Source: Paraburkholderia sp. IMGN_8 (GTDB lineage: Bacteria > Pseudomonadota > Gammaproteobacteria > Burkholderiales > Burkholderiaceae). From it: a stretch of 64,000 nucleotides of DNA. Position 1 is the stretch's first letter; each line of letters opens with the position of its first letter. Of this stretch, positions 16,984-26,749 are shown piece by piece. The stretch is taken from the NCBI RefSeq assembly GCF_038050405.1, contig NZ_CP150901.1, positions 186,001-250,000 on the forward strand. The letters are read 5' to 3'. The notes under the pieces were generated by a model. The model had not been told where the DNA came from, did not search any database, and saw nothing but the letters and a program-made list of their open reading frames with translations. A program made the position numbers and the translations under genes.

Positions 16984-18726
16984 ATGGCAGAAGCCGACAG
17001 CACCACAGCAGAAGAGACATTGAAACAACAGGCGACGGAGACGACCGACGGATTCCACATCGTCATCGATGCGCTGAAACTGAACGACATCCACACCATC
17101 TTCGGACTGGTCGGTATCCCGATCACCGACCTGGCGCGGCTTGCGCAGGCGGAAGGGATGCGTTTCATCGGCTTCCGTCACGAACAGCACGCGGGCAACG
17201 CAGCGGCCATTGCCGGTTTCATGACGCAGAAACCGGGCATCTGCCTGACGGTGTCGGCGCCGGGCTTTCTGAACGGCCTGACGGCGCTCGCCAACGCGAC
17301 CACCAACTGCTTTCCGATGATCCTGATCAGCGGCTCGAGCGAGCGCGAAATCGTCGATCTGCAGCAGGGCGACTACGAAGAAATGGACCAGTTGAATGCG
17401 GCCAGGCCGTACGCGAAGGCCGCGTATCGCGTGCTGCATGCGGAAGACATCGGCATCGGCGTGGCGCGTGCGATTCGTGCCGCGGTGTCGGGCCGCCCGG
17501 GTGGCGTGTATCTGGACTTGCCGGCCAGGCTGCTCGCGCAAACGCTGGATGCCGTGAAGGCGCAGCAGTCGCTGGTGCGCGTGGTCGACGCCGCGCCGCG
17601 TCAGCTGCCGGCGCCGGAATCGGTCAAGCGTGCGATCGATGTGCTGAAGAGCGCCAGGCGTCCGCTGATCCTGCTCGGCAAGGGGGCGGCGTACGCGCAG
17701 GCTGACGCGGAGATCCGCGCGTTTGTCGAACAAAGTGGCATTCCGTATCTGCCGATGTCGATGGCCAAGGGCCTGCTGCCCGATACGCACGAGCAATCGG
17801 CGTCGGCGGCGCGCTCGTTCGTGCTGCAGGAAGCCGACGTCGTCGTGCTGATCGGCGCGCGGCTGAACTGGCTGCTGGCGCACGGCAAGGGCAAAACGTG
17901 GGGCGCGGAGCCGAAGAAGTTCGTCCAGGTCGATATTTCGCCGACCGAAATCGACAGCAACGTCGCGATTGCCGCGCCGGTGATCGGCGATATCGGCTCG
18001 TGCGTGGCGGCGCTGCGCGCAGGCCTCGATGCGGGCTTCGCGAAGCCGGGCGCCGAGTGGACCGGCGCGATCGCCGAGCGCAAGAACAGGAATCTCGCCA
18101 AGATGGCCGCGACGCTCGAGAAGAACCCGTCGCCGATGAATTTCCACAGCGCGTTGCGCGCGATCCGCGATGTGCTGAAGACGCGCCCGGACATCAACGT
18201 CGTCAACGAAGGCGCGAACACGCTCGACTACGCGCGCAGCATCATCGACATGTACGAGCCGCGCAAACGCTTCGATTCGGGCACGTGGGGAATCATGGGC
18301 ATCGGCATGGGCTTCGCGATCGGCGCGGCGGTGACGAGCGGCAAACCGGTTGTCGCGATCGAAGGCGACAGCGCGTTCGGATTCAGCGGCATGGAACTCG
18401 AAACCATCTGCCGTTACGACCTGCCGGTTTGCACGATCGTATTCAACAACAACGGCGTGTATCGCGGCACCGACGTGAACCCGACGGGCGGCAAGGACGT
18501 CGCGCCGACCGTGTTCGTGAAGGGGGCGCGCTACGACAGGATGATCGAGGCCTTCGGCGGGGTCGGCTATAACGCGACCACACCGGAAGAACTGACGAAG
18601 GCGCTCGTCGAAGCGATCGCATCGGGCAAGCCGACCTTGATCAACGCCGTCATCGATGAAGCGGCGGGCACCGAAAGCGGCCGCCTGACCAATCTGAACC
18701 CGCAAAGCGCGGCGATGAAAAAGTAA
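16984..18726 (+). CDS. oxc: Oxalyl-CoA decarboxylase
   Basis: A 580-residue thiamine-diphosphate enzyme that converts oxalyl-CoA to formyl-CoA and CO2 in the cytoplasm. The cofactor-activating Glu is in [12 protein letters not shown] (E67). The TPP/Mg motif begins at GDS (G461-D462) and ends with NNNGVYRG. The start is ATG 16984, after GGAGGAGAGACG. The formyl-CoA transferase follows 26 bases later, completing the two-step cycle. Length and motifs match the Oxalobacter-type family. Confidence 0.95.
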   Translation: MAEADSTTAEETLKQQATETTDGFHIVIDALKLNDIHTIFGLVGIPITDLARLAQAEGMRFIGFRHEQHAGNAAAIAGFMTQKPGICLTVSAPGFLNGLTALANATTNCFPMILISGSSEREIVDLQQGDYEEMDQLNAARPYAKAAYRVLHAEDIGIGVARAIRAAVSGRPGGVYLDLPARLLAQTLDAVKAQQSLVRVVDAAPRQLPAPESVKRAIDVLKSARRPLILLGKGAAYAQADAEIRAFVEQSGIPYLPMSMAKGLLPDTHEQSASAARSFVLQEADVVVLIGARLNWLLAHGKGKTWGAEPKKFVQVDISPTEIDSNVAIAAPVIGDIGSCVAALRAGLDAGFAKPGAEWTGAIAERKNRNLAKMAATLEKNPSPMNFHSALRAIRDVLKTRPDINVVNEGANTLDYARSIIDMYEPRKRFDSGTWGIMGIGMGFAIGAAVTSGKPVVAIEGDSAFGFSGMELETICRYDLPVCTIVFNNNGVYRGTDVNPTGGKDVAPTVFVKGARYDRMIEAFGGVGYNATTPEELTKALVEAIASGKPTLINAVIDEAAGTESGRLTNLNPQSAAMKK

Positions 18727-18752
18727 TCCAGGGCAACCACGGAGATATCAAA

Positions 18753-20003
18753 GTGACCAAACCTCTCGAAGGCATCAAGATCATCGACTTCACCCACGTT
18801 CAGGCCGGCCCCGCGTGCACCCAGTTGCTCGCCTGGTTCGGCGCCGACGTGATCAAGGTTGAAAGACCGGGTTCGGGCGACGTCACGCGCAACCAGCTGC
18901 GCGACATCCCCGACGCCGACGCGCTGTACTTCACGATGCTCAACAGCAACAAGAAGTCGCTGACGTTGGATACGAAAAAGCCCGAAGGCAAGGAAGTACT
19001 CGAAAAGCTGATTCGCGAATCGGACGTGCTGGTCGAAAATTTCGGTCCGGGCGCGTTGGACCGGATGGGTTTTTCGTGGGAGCGCCTGAACGAACTCAAT
19101 CCGAAGATGATCGTCGCTTCGGTGAAGGGCTTCAGCGACGGCCATCACTACGACGACCTGAAGGTCTACGAAAACGTCGCGCAATGCGCCGGCGGCGCGG
19201 CGTCCACCACCGGCTTCTGGGACGGTCCGCCGACCATCAGCGCCGCGGCGCTCGGCGACAGCAACACCGGCATGCATCTGGCGATCGGCATTCTGACCGC
19301 GCTGCTCGGGCGCGACAAAACCGGCAAGGGCCAGAAGGTCGCGGTGTCGATGCAGGACAGCGTGCTGAACCTGTGCCGCGTGAAGCTGCGGGACCAGCAG
19401 CGGCTGGAGCGCGTGGGTTATCTCGAGGAATATCCGCAATATCCGCACGGCGAATTCAGCGATGTGGTGCCGCGCGGCGGCAATGCGGGCGGTGGCGGTC
19501 AGCCGGGCTGGGTGCTCAAGTGCAAGGGCTGGGAAACGGATCCGAACGCCTATATCTACTTCACGATCCAGGGCCACGCGTGGGAGCCGATCTGCAAGGC
19601 ACTCGGCAAACCCGAGTGGATCGACGACCCGGCTTACAAGACCGCTGAAGCACGTCAGCCGCATATCTTCGAGATCTTTGCGACCATCGAGGAATGGCTC
19701 GCCGACAAGACCAAATTCGAAGCGGTCGACATCCTGCGCAAGTTCGACATTCCATGCGCGCCGGTGCTGACGATGAAGGAACTGGCCAACGATCCGTCAT
19801 TGCGCGCGAGCGGCACGATCGTCGAAGTGCCGCACAAGAAACGCGGCACGTATCTGACGGTCGGCAGCCCGATCAAGTTCTCGGATCTGAAGCCGGAAGT
19901 CACCGCGTCGCCGCTGCTCGGCGAACACACGGACGAAGTGCTGGCGAGCCTTGGCTACAGCCAGCAGGAAATCTTCAACCTGCGCGAAGTCAAGGCTGTT
20001 TAA
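18753..20003 (+). CDS. frc: Formyl-CoA:oxalate CoA-transferase
   Basis: A 416-residue family III CoA-transferase that moves CoA from formyl-CoA to oxalate, giving oxalyl-CoA and formate. The catalytic Asp is D169 in [10 protein letters not shown], the same number as in the Oxalobacter formigenes enzyme. The active-site glycine loop [11 protein letters not shown] is intact. The start is GTG 18753 behind CGGAGAT. It is in an operon with oxc, and the antiporter two genes upstream would exchange the formate produced for oxalate. Confidence 0.95.
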   Translation: MTKPLEGIKIIDFTHVQAGPACTQLLAWFGADVIKVERPGSGDVTRNQLRDIPDADALYFTMLNSNKKSLTLDTKKPEGKEVLEKLIRESDVLVENFGPGALDRMGFSWERLNELNPKMIVASVKGFSDGHHYDDLKVYENVAQCAGGAASTTGFWDGPPTISAAALGDSNTGMHLAIGILTALLGRDKTGKGQKVAVSMQDSVLNLCRVKLRDQQRLERVGYLEEYPQYPHGEFSDVVPRGGNAGGGGQPGWVLKCKGWETDPNAYIYFTIQGHAWEPICKALGKPEWIDDPAYKTAEARQPHIFEIFATIEEWLADKTKFEAVDILRKFDIPCAPVLTMKELANDPSLRASGTIVEVPHKKRGTYLTVGSPIKFSDLKPEVTASPLLGEHTDEVLASLGYSQQEIFNLREVKAV

Positions 20004-20042
20004 CGGTGTCACGCCGCGGGCCCGTTTGCATGCTCGGGCCTG

Positions 20043-20074
20043 CGGATAAGGCGCCTCTGGCGGCGCCGTATCCG
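20043..20074. terminator. Stem-loop after frc
   Basis: CGGATAAGGCGCC (20043-20055) pairs with GGCGCCGTATCCG (20062-20074) at 12 of 13 positions over a 6-base loop. There is no T-run, so it may attenuate or stabilise the message rather than end it before the PAS gene. Confidence 0.45.
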
Positions 20075-20111
20075 GTCTAAGGATCCGCGTTTTTACATTC
20101 AAGGGAACGCC

Positions 20112-20543
20112 ATGCGGACAGCTATCGACTTCCAGCAACTCGTCAACGCAATCGGCGACGCGATCATCATTTCCGATGCCGGCGGCAGCATCACATTGTG
20201 GAACCCCGCGGCAGAACGCATGTTCGGCTTTACGCAAAGCGAGGCGCTGGGAAAGTCGCTGGATCTGATCATTCCGGAACGGTTGCGCGGTCGCCATTGG
20301 GACGGCTATCACAAGACCATGGCAACGGGCGAAACCCGTTATGGCCACGACGTGCTGCGTGTCCCCGCCGTGCATAAGGACGGGCGGTCACTGTCGATTG
20401 CCTTTACGGTTGCGTTGCTGCATTCGCCGCAGAACGAGCTCACCGGCATCGTCGCCGTGATCCGCGACGAAACCAGCCGCTTCCAGGAAGATCGCTTGCT
20501 GCGCAAGCGTCTCGCGGAACTGGAAGCATCCGCAGGCGCGTGA
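20112..20543 (+). CDS. Stand-alone PAS domain protein
   Basis: A 143-residue protein that is essentially one PAS domain with a PAC-like end: AIIISDAGGSITLWNPAAERMFGFTQSEALGKSL at about 17-50, then FTVALLHSPQN and VAVIRDETSRFQE, and a short C-terminal helix. It has no kinase, GGDEF or DNA-binding output. AAGGGAACGCC precedes ATG 20112. It follows frc by 108 bases and is co-oriented. A role as a redox, oxygen or ligand sensor for the oxalate genes through a protein partner is possible (inference). Confidence 0.85.
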   Translation: MRTAIDFQQLVNAIGDAIIISDAGGSITLWNPAAERMFGFTQSEALGKSLDLIIPERLRGRHWDGYHKTMATGETRYGHDVLRVPAVHKDGRSLSIAFTVALLHSPQNELTGIVAVIRDETSRFQEDRLLRKRLAELEASAGA

Positions 20544-20565
20544 GCGGCCACACAGGAGATTTCCG

Positions 20566-20808
20566 ATGCACGTCGAAGTACTGGGAAAATACCGGGTCGA
20601 GTTGTCTGCGAGGCAGTGGATCCACAACGGCGGCTGGGCCGCCTACGTGGCGATTCGCACCGTTGAAGAAGATCACCCGGCACAACCCGACCTGCTGCCG
20701 TATCAGCAGGTCGTCGATGAAGCCGTCTTTGAAACCGAAGCGGCGGCGATTGCCGGCGCGCGTCGTGTCGCGATGGCGCTTCTCACGCCCGCGAGCCGCA
20801 AACGCTAA
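20566..20808 (+). CDS. Small conserved-looking protein in oxalate operon
   Basis: An 80-residue soluble protein (YRVELSARQWIHNGGW, then VFETEAAAIAGARRVAMALL), probably alpha/beta. AGGAGATTTCCG precedes ATG 20566, and it lies 22 bases after the PAS gene, so the two are co-transcribed. Family not recognised. The pairing with the PAS protein makes it a candidate partner. Confidence 0.7.
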   Translation: MHVEVLGKYRVELSARQWIHNGGWAAYVAIRTVEEDHPAQPDLLPYQQVVDEAVFETEAAAIAGARRVAMALLTPASRKR

Positions 20809-20892
20809 TACCGGCTTGGTAAACGACTGCCAGGTTATGCCGTCTTCAATGTGGCTATGTCACGCCGGGGTGGCGCTCCAGGCATGCGCGCT

Positions 20893-21753
20893 CTACAACG
20901 CGTCGAGCGGAATCTTCAGATAACGCGTGCCGTTATCGTCGGGTTCAGGCAACGAGCCTGCACGAATGTTGACCTGGACAGCCGGAAGAATGAGCGTAGG
21001 CATATCAAGCGCCCGATCGCGTGCGGTGCGCATCGCGACGAACGTTTCTTCGGAGTTCCCGTCATGCAGATGAATATTGCTCTTGCGCTGCTCGGCCACG
21101 GTGGTTTGCCACTGTGGTTGACGCGAGTGCGGGGGATAGTCGTGACACATATAGAGCCGGGTCTCTGCGGGTAGCGACAACAGTTTGTGTGCTGAGCGAT
21201 AAAGCGCATGCGCATCGCCACCCGGAAAGTCGCAGCGTGCGCTACCTACGTCCGGCATGAACATCGTGTCGCCGACAAAAACCGCGTCTCCGATCTGGTA
21301 CGCCATGTCAGCCGGCGTATGTCCGGGCACGTGTATGGCATGCGCACTCAGCGCGCCGATCTGGAACGTCTCGCCGGCTGCGAACAGATGATCGAACTGC
21401 TGGCCGTCTTCCAGCACGTCGGCACTCAGGTTAAAAATGCGCCTGAATACGCCCTGCACCACGCGAATGTTCTCGCCGATGGCAATCCTGCCGCCCAGCC
21501 GCGCTTTCAGATATTGCGCGGCCGACAGATGGTCCGCGTGGGCATGCGTTTCCAGCAACCATTCGACACGTAACGCACGCGCCTGCACAAACTCAACGAC
21601 TTTGTCGGCTGATTGAGTCGAGGTACGGCCAGCCTTCGGGTCGTAGTCAAGCACCGAATCGATCACCGCACACGCAGAGCCATCGCCGGCGTGAACGACA
21701 TAGGTGACGGTACGGGTGGTCCGATCGAAGAACGCTTCTACCAGCGGCTTCAT
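20893..21753 (-). CDS. blh: MBL-fold hydrolase/persulfide dioxygenase-like (BlhA type)
   Basis: A 286-residue metallo-beta-lactamase-fold protein of the type found in BigR operons and related to ETHE1 persulfide dioxygenases. The metal motif is THAHADH (H70, H72, D74, H75), with later ligands in HVPGHTPADM, VFVGDTMFMPD and CHDYPP. It probably detoxifies sulfide-derived persulfides, such as glutathione persulfide, in the cytoplasm. It is divergent from the ArsR-type gene across an AT-rich operator region. GGAGCG precedes ATG 21753. There is no rhodanese fusion. Confidence 0.85.
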   Translation of the reverse strand: MKPLVEAFFDRTTRTVTYVVHAGDGSACAVIDSVLDYDPKAGRTSTQSADKVVEFVQARALRVEWLLETHAHADHLSAAQYLKARLGGRIAIGENIRVVQGVFRRIFNLSADVLEDGQQFDHLFAAGETFQIGALSAHAIHVPGHTPADMAYQIGDAVFVGDTMFMPDVGSARCDFPGGDAHALYRSAHKLLSLPAETRLYMCHDYPPHSRQPQWQTTVAEQRKSNIHLHDGNSEETFVAMRTARDRALDMPTLILPAVQVNIRAGSLPEPDDNGTRYLKIPLDAL

Positions 21754-21840
21754 TGCACGCTCCAGTCAATACATTGAAAAATAATATATATTTTTATATA
21801 ATGATGGTCAATATATTGTTAGGCAGAGGAGCCCTGCGCG
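21754..21840. promoter_or_regulatory. BigR-type divergent promoter/operator
   Basis: An 87-base divergent gap with an exceptional AT-rich core at about 21775-21820 (AATATATATTTTTATATAAT), unlike the GC-rich surroundings. BigR regulators bind AT-rich TATA-like boxes between the divergent genes, so this fits as operator and promoter for both directions. Confidence 0.65.
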
Positions 21841-22176
21841 ATGAACACGCCGTTGTCTCCCGCCGCGCTCGACGCGCTGCGGCAATCCGCGACGAAATGC
21901 TGCGCCCTTCTGAAAGCCATGGCGCAGGAAGACCGTCTGCTGCTGCTGTGCCAGTTGATCGAAGGCGAACATAACGTCGGAGAACTGGAAGCGGCGGTCG
22001 GCCTCCATCAACCGAGCCTTTCGCAGCATCTTGGCGTGCTGCGCGAGGAAGGTCTCGTCAGTACGCGGCGCGAGGGAAAGTACATGTACTACAGCCTCGC
22101 GAGCGTCGAAGTCTTGAGCATTATGCAAACGTTGTCGAGCCTCTATTGCGGCAAAGTCAAAGGACGCCTGAAATGA
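21841..22176 (+). CDS. bigR: ArsR-family sulfide/redox sensor, BigR-like
   Basis: A 111-residue winged-helix repressor ([39 protein letters not shown]). C37 in LLLLCQL and C103 in LYCGK are 66 residues apart, the same separation as the C42/C108 thiol switch of BigR, where a disulfide or tetrasulfide releases DNA. Two extra cysteines (C20, C21) are near the start. GAGGAG precedes ATG 21841. It controls the divergent hydrolase and the two transport genes that follow; its stop overlaps the first of these by 4 bases. Confidence 0.85.
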   Translation: MNTPLSPAALDALRQSATKCCALLKAMAQEDRLLLLCQLIEGEHNVGELEAAVGLHQPSLSQHLGVLREEGLVSTRREGKYMYYSLASVEVLSIMQTLSSLYCGKVKGRLK

Positions 22177-22607
22177 GCATCGACCTCGCCCACTTCACGC
22201 CGTTTCCAGCGCTCGCCGGCGGCTTGATGATCGGCTTCGCGGCAGCGCTGCTTGTGCTCGGAAACGGCCGCATCGCTGGCATCAGCGGGATTCTTGGTGG
22301 CCTGCTCGACACGACATCCAGTGATCGTGCCTGGCGCGCTGCATTCGTGCTCGGACTATTCGCCGCGCCTTGGATATTTAAGCTTTTCACGGCACTACCG
22401 GCCGTCACGATTGCGTCATCGCCGCCTGTGCTCGTTGTGGCCGGCCTGCTCGTCGGCATCGGCACCCGCTATGCGTCCGGTTGCACAAGCGGTCACGGCG
22501 TATGCGGTCTCTCACGAGGTTCGGTCCGGTCGCTCGCCGCCACCGCGACGTTCATGGCAGTCGGCTTTTTCACCGTTTTCGTTACCCGCCATCTGCTGGG
22601 GTTTTGA
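22173..22607 (+). CDS. YeeE/YedE family membrane protein, first half
   Basis: A 144-residue membrane protein with about four segments and the sulfur-transport signature [20 protein letters not shown], which carries two cysteines. In this family (TsuA/PmpA) such cysteines handle thiosulfate or sulfide sulfur. Translation is coupled to the regulator by an ATGA overlap at 22173. It pairs with the next gene as a split transporter. Confidence 0.85.
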   Translation: MSIDLAHFTPFPALAGGLMIGFAAALLVLGNGRIAGISGILGGLLDTTSSDRAWRAAFVLGLFAAPWIFKLFTALPAVTIASSPPVLVVAGLLVGIGTRYASGCTSGHGVCGLSRGSVRSLAATATFMAVGFFTVFVTRHLLGF

Positions 22608-22608
22608 C

Positions 22609-23028
22609 ATGCTGATTCTCAACGCGCTGCTAGCCGGGCTGATATTCAGCACAGGCCTGATCGTTTCCGGCATGGCCAACCCTGCGAAGGTGCTCGGCTT
22701 TCTCGATATCGCCGGCAACTGGGACCCGTCACTGGCGTTCGTCATGGCCGGCGCAATCGCAATCGGCAGCGTCGGCTTCGCGATTGCGCGTAGGCTCAGT
22801 CTGTTCGACGCGCCAATGTTGCTGCCGACCGCAACGCGCATTGACCGCCGCCTGCTTGCTGGCAGCGCCATGTTCGGTGCCGGCTGGGGCTTGGCAGGGT
22901 TCTGCCCGGGACCGTCCCTCGTGAGCGCCGGCGGCGGCGAGTTTAAAGCGATGCTGTTCGTCATCGCCATGCTCGTTGGTATGAAGATTTTCTCTCTGGC
23001 CGAGCAACGCTCTACCCGAACCAACTGA
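22609..23028 (+). CDS. YeeE/YedE family membrane protein, second half
   Basis: A 139-residue partner with about four membrane segments, the motif GLIVSGMANPAKVLGFLD and a C-terminal GAGWGLAGFCPGPSLVS with one cysteine. It starts one base after the stop of the first half. Together they resemble PmpA/PmpB of BigR operons and probably move sulfur species across the inner membrane. Confidence 0.85.
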   Translation: MLILNALLAGLIFSTGLIVSGMANPAKVLGFLDIAGNWDPSLAFVMAGAIAIGSVGFAIARRLSLFDAPMLLPTATRIDRRLLAGSAMFGAGWGLAGFCPGPSLVSAGGGEFKAMLFVIAMLVGMKIFSLAEQRSTRTN

Positions 23029-23244
23029 CCGTAACCCCGTCTACATTCGCGCGTGTGGCCGGCCGATGAGTCGAACGCAAAGCATTACGGCAGCTGTCTT
23101 ATGTCAGCCCAAGACCGGACGGCCACGAACTTTGCCCAGGTGGCCGAACTGCCAAAGAACAGTCAGGCCAGGACTGTTCCTGAATGCACAGACGAACCTG
23201 GAATTGCGCAGCACCCACGTTTCTCGCGGGTATTGAAGGGGACG

Positions 23245-23616
23245 CTATCGTCCGAGCTCAATTGGCTGACCGTGCGGGGTACGTCGGGCTGCTGCTTCCC
23301 ATTCATTTCGACGCTGCAGGAGCAAGTCTCCCTTCACCCATCCCTTGGCAGTGCTAAGGCGCTCCAATGCGGTCAGCCAATGTAGATAGTAGGTGTCGCC
23401 AAGGTCGGGGTCGCCAGCGGCCTGGGCGTCATGGATTGCGTGGTTCAGATAGTCCGCCCATTCTGCCCAGGTGAACATGCCACGTTCGTGCAAGGTCAGT
23501 GTGATCGCAAAAGCCTGGGCTTCCCATGGCGCTTTGAACGTGGGACCTGCGTCGTCGCAGGGTAATTCGGGCAGAGCCACGCGTAATTCACGCGAGTTCA
23601 GGCTGTGGGAAGTCAT
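23245..23616 (-). CDS. Nitrile hydratase accessory (activator) protein
   Basis: A 123-residue protein of the nitrile hydratase activator family related to the beta-subunit N-terminus (TFKAPWEAQAFAITLTLHERGMFTWAEWADYL, then YYLHWLTALERL). It delivers cobalt or helps oxidise the active-site cysteines of the alpha subunit. ATG 23616 lies one base after the beta-subunit stop (TGACATG), so it is translationally coupled. It is the third gene of a tight alpha-beta-activator operon. Confidence 0.85.
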   Translation of the reverse strand: MTSHSLNSRELRVALPELPCDDAGPTFKAPWEAQAFAITLTLHERGMFTWAEWADYLNHAIHDAQAAGDPDLGDTYYLHWLTALERLSTAKGWVKGDLLLQRRNEWEAAARRTPHGQPIELGR

Positions 23617-23617
23617 G

Positions 23618-24289
23618 TCAGGCCGGTTCGACGTTGGAGTAGTCAAGATAGGGTTCCCAACAATCGACGCATACAGAGGCTGCAGTCGTATCCTTGCCCC
23701 AGAGTTCGGAGGCATCGAAGCGCACCGTATAGAGCCATTGCGGTTGTTCGCCTAGCCCGATCGCATTGGTATCGGGAAAGACGTGCGCACCATGCACGAG
23801 GATTATCTGCCCGCGTTTGCCGCGACAATAGCGCGGCAAGCGCGTGTGCGTACATGGATGCAATTGACGGGTCCACACGATATCGCCAACTTTAAAGCGT
23901 GCGTCGGCGGAGGCGGGGCGATCGACCGGACTACCGCGCAGCAATACGGCCGCCACCTGGTCGGCCGTTAAGACGCGAGGAACCGGCGTCTTCGCGAACT
24001 CCAACTCGCCCGTTTCGATTTCCGCCGCTGTCGCTAGCCCCGTATTCAGCAGCAGTTTTTTTAGTCCTTCGAACCAGATCTCGTAATAGCTGCTTGCGAG
24101 GTATTGTGCTGGCGGCAAGCTTTCTCTCGCGGCTCGGGACATGTCGATGTTCCACTTGCCAGTTGCTCCCATCGCCAGCGTGATCGCCATCACCCTGCGC
24201 TCCCAGTCGGTGTGAAAGGACGCAACGTCGGCCTCAGGTTCGATCGGGCCAAACGCCTGCATGCCACCGAGATCTTGCGCGCCATTCAT
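23618..24289 (-). CDS. nthB: Nitrile hydratase beta subunit
   Basis: A 223-residue subunit of the enzyme that hydrates nitriles to amides. The start [16 protein letters not shown] is typical of the family, as are [13 protein letters not shown] and the C-terminal SH3-like barrel ([26 protein letters not shown], then [10 protein letters not shown]). Its ATG overlaps the alpha-subunit stop by 4 bases. No amidase gene is adjacent. Confidence 0.95.
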   Translation of the reverse strand: MNGAQDLGGMQAFGPIEPEADVASFHTDWERRVMAITLAMGATGKWNIDMSRAARESLPPAQYLASSYYEIWFEGLKKLLLNTGLATAAEIETGELEFAKTPVPRVLTADQVAAVLLRGSPVDRPASADARFKVGDIVWTRQLHPCTHTRLPRYCRGKRGQIILVHGAHVFPDTNAIGLGEQPQWLYTVRFDASELWGKDTTAASVCVDCWEPYLDYSNVEPA

Positions 24290-24960
24290 GCAGCCCCCTG
24301 TTTCGATTCGGGCGAGCTCGGCAACCCTGTGCCGATCATCGAATCACGAGTCACCAGTTCCGCAAGCGCCTCAGCGGACAAGCCGTCGGTCCCGAGAGGT
24401 CGCATTGGCAATACGACATAGCGAACTTCCGCCGTGGAGTCCCATACGCGTAACTCCGTTTCAGCTGGCAATTCGAAACCGAACTCCTTCAATACGCCGC
24501 GCGGGTCGATGACCGCGCGTGACCGATACGGCGCCGACTTGTACCAGACGGGCGGAAGTCCGAGTACTGGCCATGGATAGCACGAGCACAACGTGCAGAC
24601 CACCATGTTATGCACGGCGGGCGTATTCTCCAGCGCAACCATGTGCTCGCCCTGCCGGCCGGTATAGCCCAACGAGGCGATCGCCGCAGTAGCGTCGTCG
24701 AGCAGCCACTGTTTGTATGCCGGATCGCTCCAGGCCTTCGCGACCACGCGCGCACCATTGTGCGGTCCGACCTGGTGCTCGTAAGTCTCGATCAGGATGT
24801 CCAGCGCCTTGGGATCGACGTATCCTTTCTCGACGAGCAAAGATTCGAGTGCGCGTACGCGCAAGTCCATTTCCGACACTTCACTACCCTCGTGGTCGTG
24901 GTGGTGGCCGTCAGCATCGCTGTGCCGATGCTCTGGCCGTTTCCCTTGAAGATCGCTCAT
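24286..24960 (-). CDS. nthA: Nitrile hydratase alpha subunit, cobalt type
   Basis: A 224-residue catalytic subunit. The metal claw VCTLCSC has C122, C125, S126 and C127; Thr after the first Cys marks the low-spin cobalt type (iron enzymes have Ser). [15 protein letters not shown] and [14 protein letters not shown] follow as expected. Residues 11-23 are a His/Asp-rich tract ([13 protein letters not shown]), which may bind metal. AAGGCGAAC precedes ATG 24960. The promoter should lie in the gap upstream. Confidence 0.95.
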   Translation of the reverse strand: MSDLQGKRPEHRHSDADGHHHDHEGSEVSEMDLRVRALESLLVEKGYVDPKALDILIETYEHQVGPHNGARVVAKAWSDPAYKQWLLDDATAAIASLGYTGRQGEHMVALENTPAVHNMVVCTLCSCYPWPVLGLPPVWYKSAPYRSRAVIDPRGVLKEFGFELPAETELRVWDSTAEVRYVVLPMRPLGTDGLSAEALAELVTRDSMIGTGLPSSPESKQGAA

Positions 24961-25575
24961 CGAAGTTCGCCTTGGAAATTGCCTGACAGAACCAGTATGG
25001 TTGGCTCAATGCGCAAATGCAAATTGGCCGGACAGCTGCTGGCATTGCGAGGCATGCTGCGGGGTCTCGCGACCGTGGTCGGCGTCAATGAAGATGTCCC
25101 GCGCCTGCATAGGCTGATGCCGGTCAACGCGGGCGAGGCGTAGTTCTGGCTGGTTTTGGGCTATTTGCAGGCGGAATTGGCGACTGGTGGTAGGCGACGG
25201 CGGGCACTGGCAGATTGATGCAGATGGGTGGCCAAATGTCGGCCTTACGAGACGCTTTCCATAAGGCCGAGCTACTGCTACTCGAATCGGCGGCTTGTCC
25301 GTCCCTTCCTTGCCGGATCTGACATGACGTTGGTACGACGCGGAGGCGAACAGCGTCGGCCGGGCAGGGCCAGGTGGCCGACTGTCCGGCGAGACCGGAT
25401 GGTGCTGCCGACGAAAACAGCCTGCCATTCCTTTCGCTTGCAAGGGGATGATCGTGGAACCGCTCAACGCCGCTTCCGGCAAACGCGAGCCATCGAACAA
25501 GGGCGCGCGGGTCGGACGGCAAGCGCCGCTGAAGCTACCGCCGACCGGTGGCTCGCCCGACCCATGCGCCGACGA
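24961..25575. other. Intergenic region, no gene seen
   Basis: About 615 bases between two minus-strand genes. Open frames here have no ribosome binding site or recognisable protein content. The part next to 24961 should carry the nitrile hydratase promoter; no cobalt riboswitch-like structure could be made out. Confidence 0.5.
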
Positions 25576-26085
25576 TCAGTAAGATCCCATGTAGTCGCGC
25601 TTGCCGATATCGACACCGTTGTGGCGCAGAATCGCGTAGGCCGTTGTGACGTGGAAGAAAAACTGGGGCAGGCCGTAGTTTTGCAGATAGGCGCTGCCTA
25701 CCAGCTTCTTCTCTTTCGGCGTGCCCGGACGCAGGACGATTTCCTTGCTCTCGCTAGCGTTGAATTGGGCGGCGTCGAGCGCGCCGATGTGGGCCAATGC
25801 CTTGGCGATAAGCGCTTGCAGGTCGGCAAACGTGACTTCAGTGTCGGGCCACGACGGCACGTCCACGCCGGCCAGGCGCGAGCTGATGCCCTTGGCGAAA
25901 TCGGCGGCGATCTGCACCTGGCGCACGAGGGGAAACATGTCCGGGAACAGGCGCGCCTGCAGCAGCGCGTTCGGATCGATGTTCCTTTCGGTGACGTGTG
26001 CTTCGGCTTTCTTCAGCACCTCGGACAATGCAGTCAGCATTTGCTTGAAAACTGGGACGGATGCGCTGTAGATGGAACTTGTCAT
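25576..26085 (-). CDS. DUF1993 family protein
   Basis: A 169-residue helical protein matching the DUF1993 (DinB-like four-helix) family: SVPVFKQMLTALSEVLKKAEAH at the start, ARLFPDMFPLVRQVQIAADFAKG in the middle, and PQFFFHVTTAYAILRHNGVDIGKRDYMG at the end. ATG 26085 follows AAAGGGTG. It is common in fungi and bacteria; the function is unclear. A GC-rich hairpin (26113-26136) lies upstream. Confidence 0.9.
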   Translation of the reverse strand: MTSSIYSASVPVFKQMLTALSEVLKKAEAHVTERNIDPNALLQARLFPDMFPLVRQVQIAADFAKGISSRLAGVDVPSWPDTEVTFADLQALIAKALAHIGALDAAQFNASESKEIVLRPGTPKEKKLVGSAYLQNYGLPQFFFHVTTAYAILRHNGVDIGKRDYMGSY

Positions 26086-26236
26086 GATCACCCTTTCGGT
26101 CGATGGTGGATGCCGGCGCGGAAGATGCCGCGCCGGCCGGTTAGATGTTTGCGACACAGGCGGAGGGCGCCTGTGCCGCCGCGCGCGCGAAGTCGCGTGC
26201 ATCGTCCGGCACCACGCGCCCGTCCGTCTTTACAAA

Positions 26237-26557
26237 TTACAAATAGCTGCAGATGTAGTCGAGCGTTTCGATCACGTCGATATCGAAGCGACTCTTGCCG
26301 GGCACCGAGAACGACTCGCCCGCGCCATACGTCTTCCACTCGTCACTGCCTTCGAGGCGGATACGGCATTGGCCGGCCTGCACCTCCATGAGTTCCGGCG
26401 CGTCGGTGCCGAAGTTGAGTGTGCCGGGCAGGATCACGCCGAGCGTCTTGCGCGTGCCGTCGACGAAGAGAACGGTGTGCGAGACACACTTGCCGTCGAA
26501 ATAGACGTTGGCTCGTTTGATAATGGAAACCTGATCGAATTGCGTTGCAGCCGTCAT
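26237..26557 (-). CDS. ppnP: Pyrimidine/purine nucleoside phosphorylase
   Basis: A 106-residue single-cupin enzyme of the PpnP (YaiE, DUF1255) family that phosphorolyses nucleosides to base and ribose-1-phosphate. Family blocks are seen: [23 protein letters not shown], then TLGVILPG, then [11 protein letters not shown] and [15 protein letters not shown] 26557 follows AGAGGAAG and is preferred to 26578. Length matches the E. coli protein closely. Confidence 0.92.
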   Translation of the reverse strand: MTAATQFDQVSIIKRANVYFDGKCVSHTVLFVDGTRKTLGVILPGTLNFGTDAPELMEVQAGQCRIRLEGSDEWKTYGAGESFSVPGKSRFDIDVIETLDYICSYL

Positions 26558-26749
26558 GGTGGTCTTCCTCTGGGTCATCGTGAATGAATGCGTTGGCGCC
26601 GCGCAGCGGCAGCGTGCGGTGCGCGATCTGCGCGGACCGCCTGCGTGGGCTTTCGGTCGGGCGCAAGTCCGCCATCATACAGGCGGTCGGCGGCGCCAGT
26701 CGGTGATCCTCGTGCCTGTCAGGGCAACACCGCGGTGTGATCCTGACGA

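Noticed and set aside
16906..18705. A 599-codon open frame antisense to oxc
   Set aside because: It is the complement of a clear oxalyl-CoA decarboxylase gene; its translation is Arg/His/Asp-rich with no family features, a normal effect of high-GC codon use.
26113..26136. CCGGCGCGG hairpin between ppnP and the DUF1993 gene, considered as a terminator
   Set aside because: A perfect short dyad but with no T-run and lying just upstream of the DUF1993 start, so its role is unclear.
25228..26391. A 387-codon plus-strand frame over DUF1993 and ppnP
   Set aside because: Opposes two well-supported minus-strand genes and begins in a non-coding gap without a ribosome binding site.
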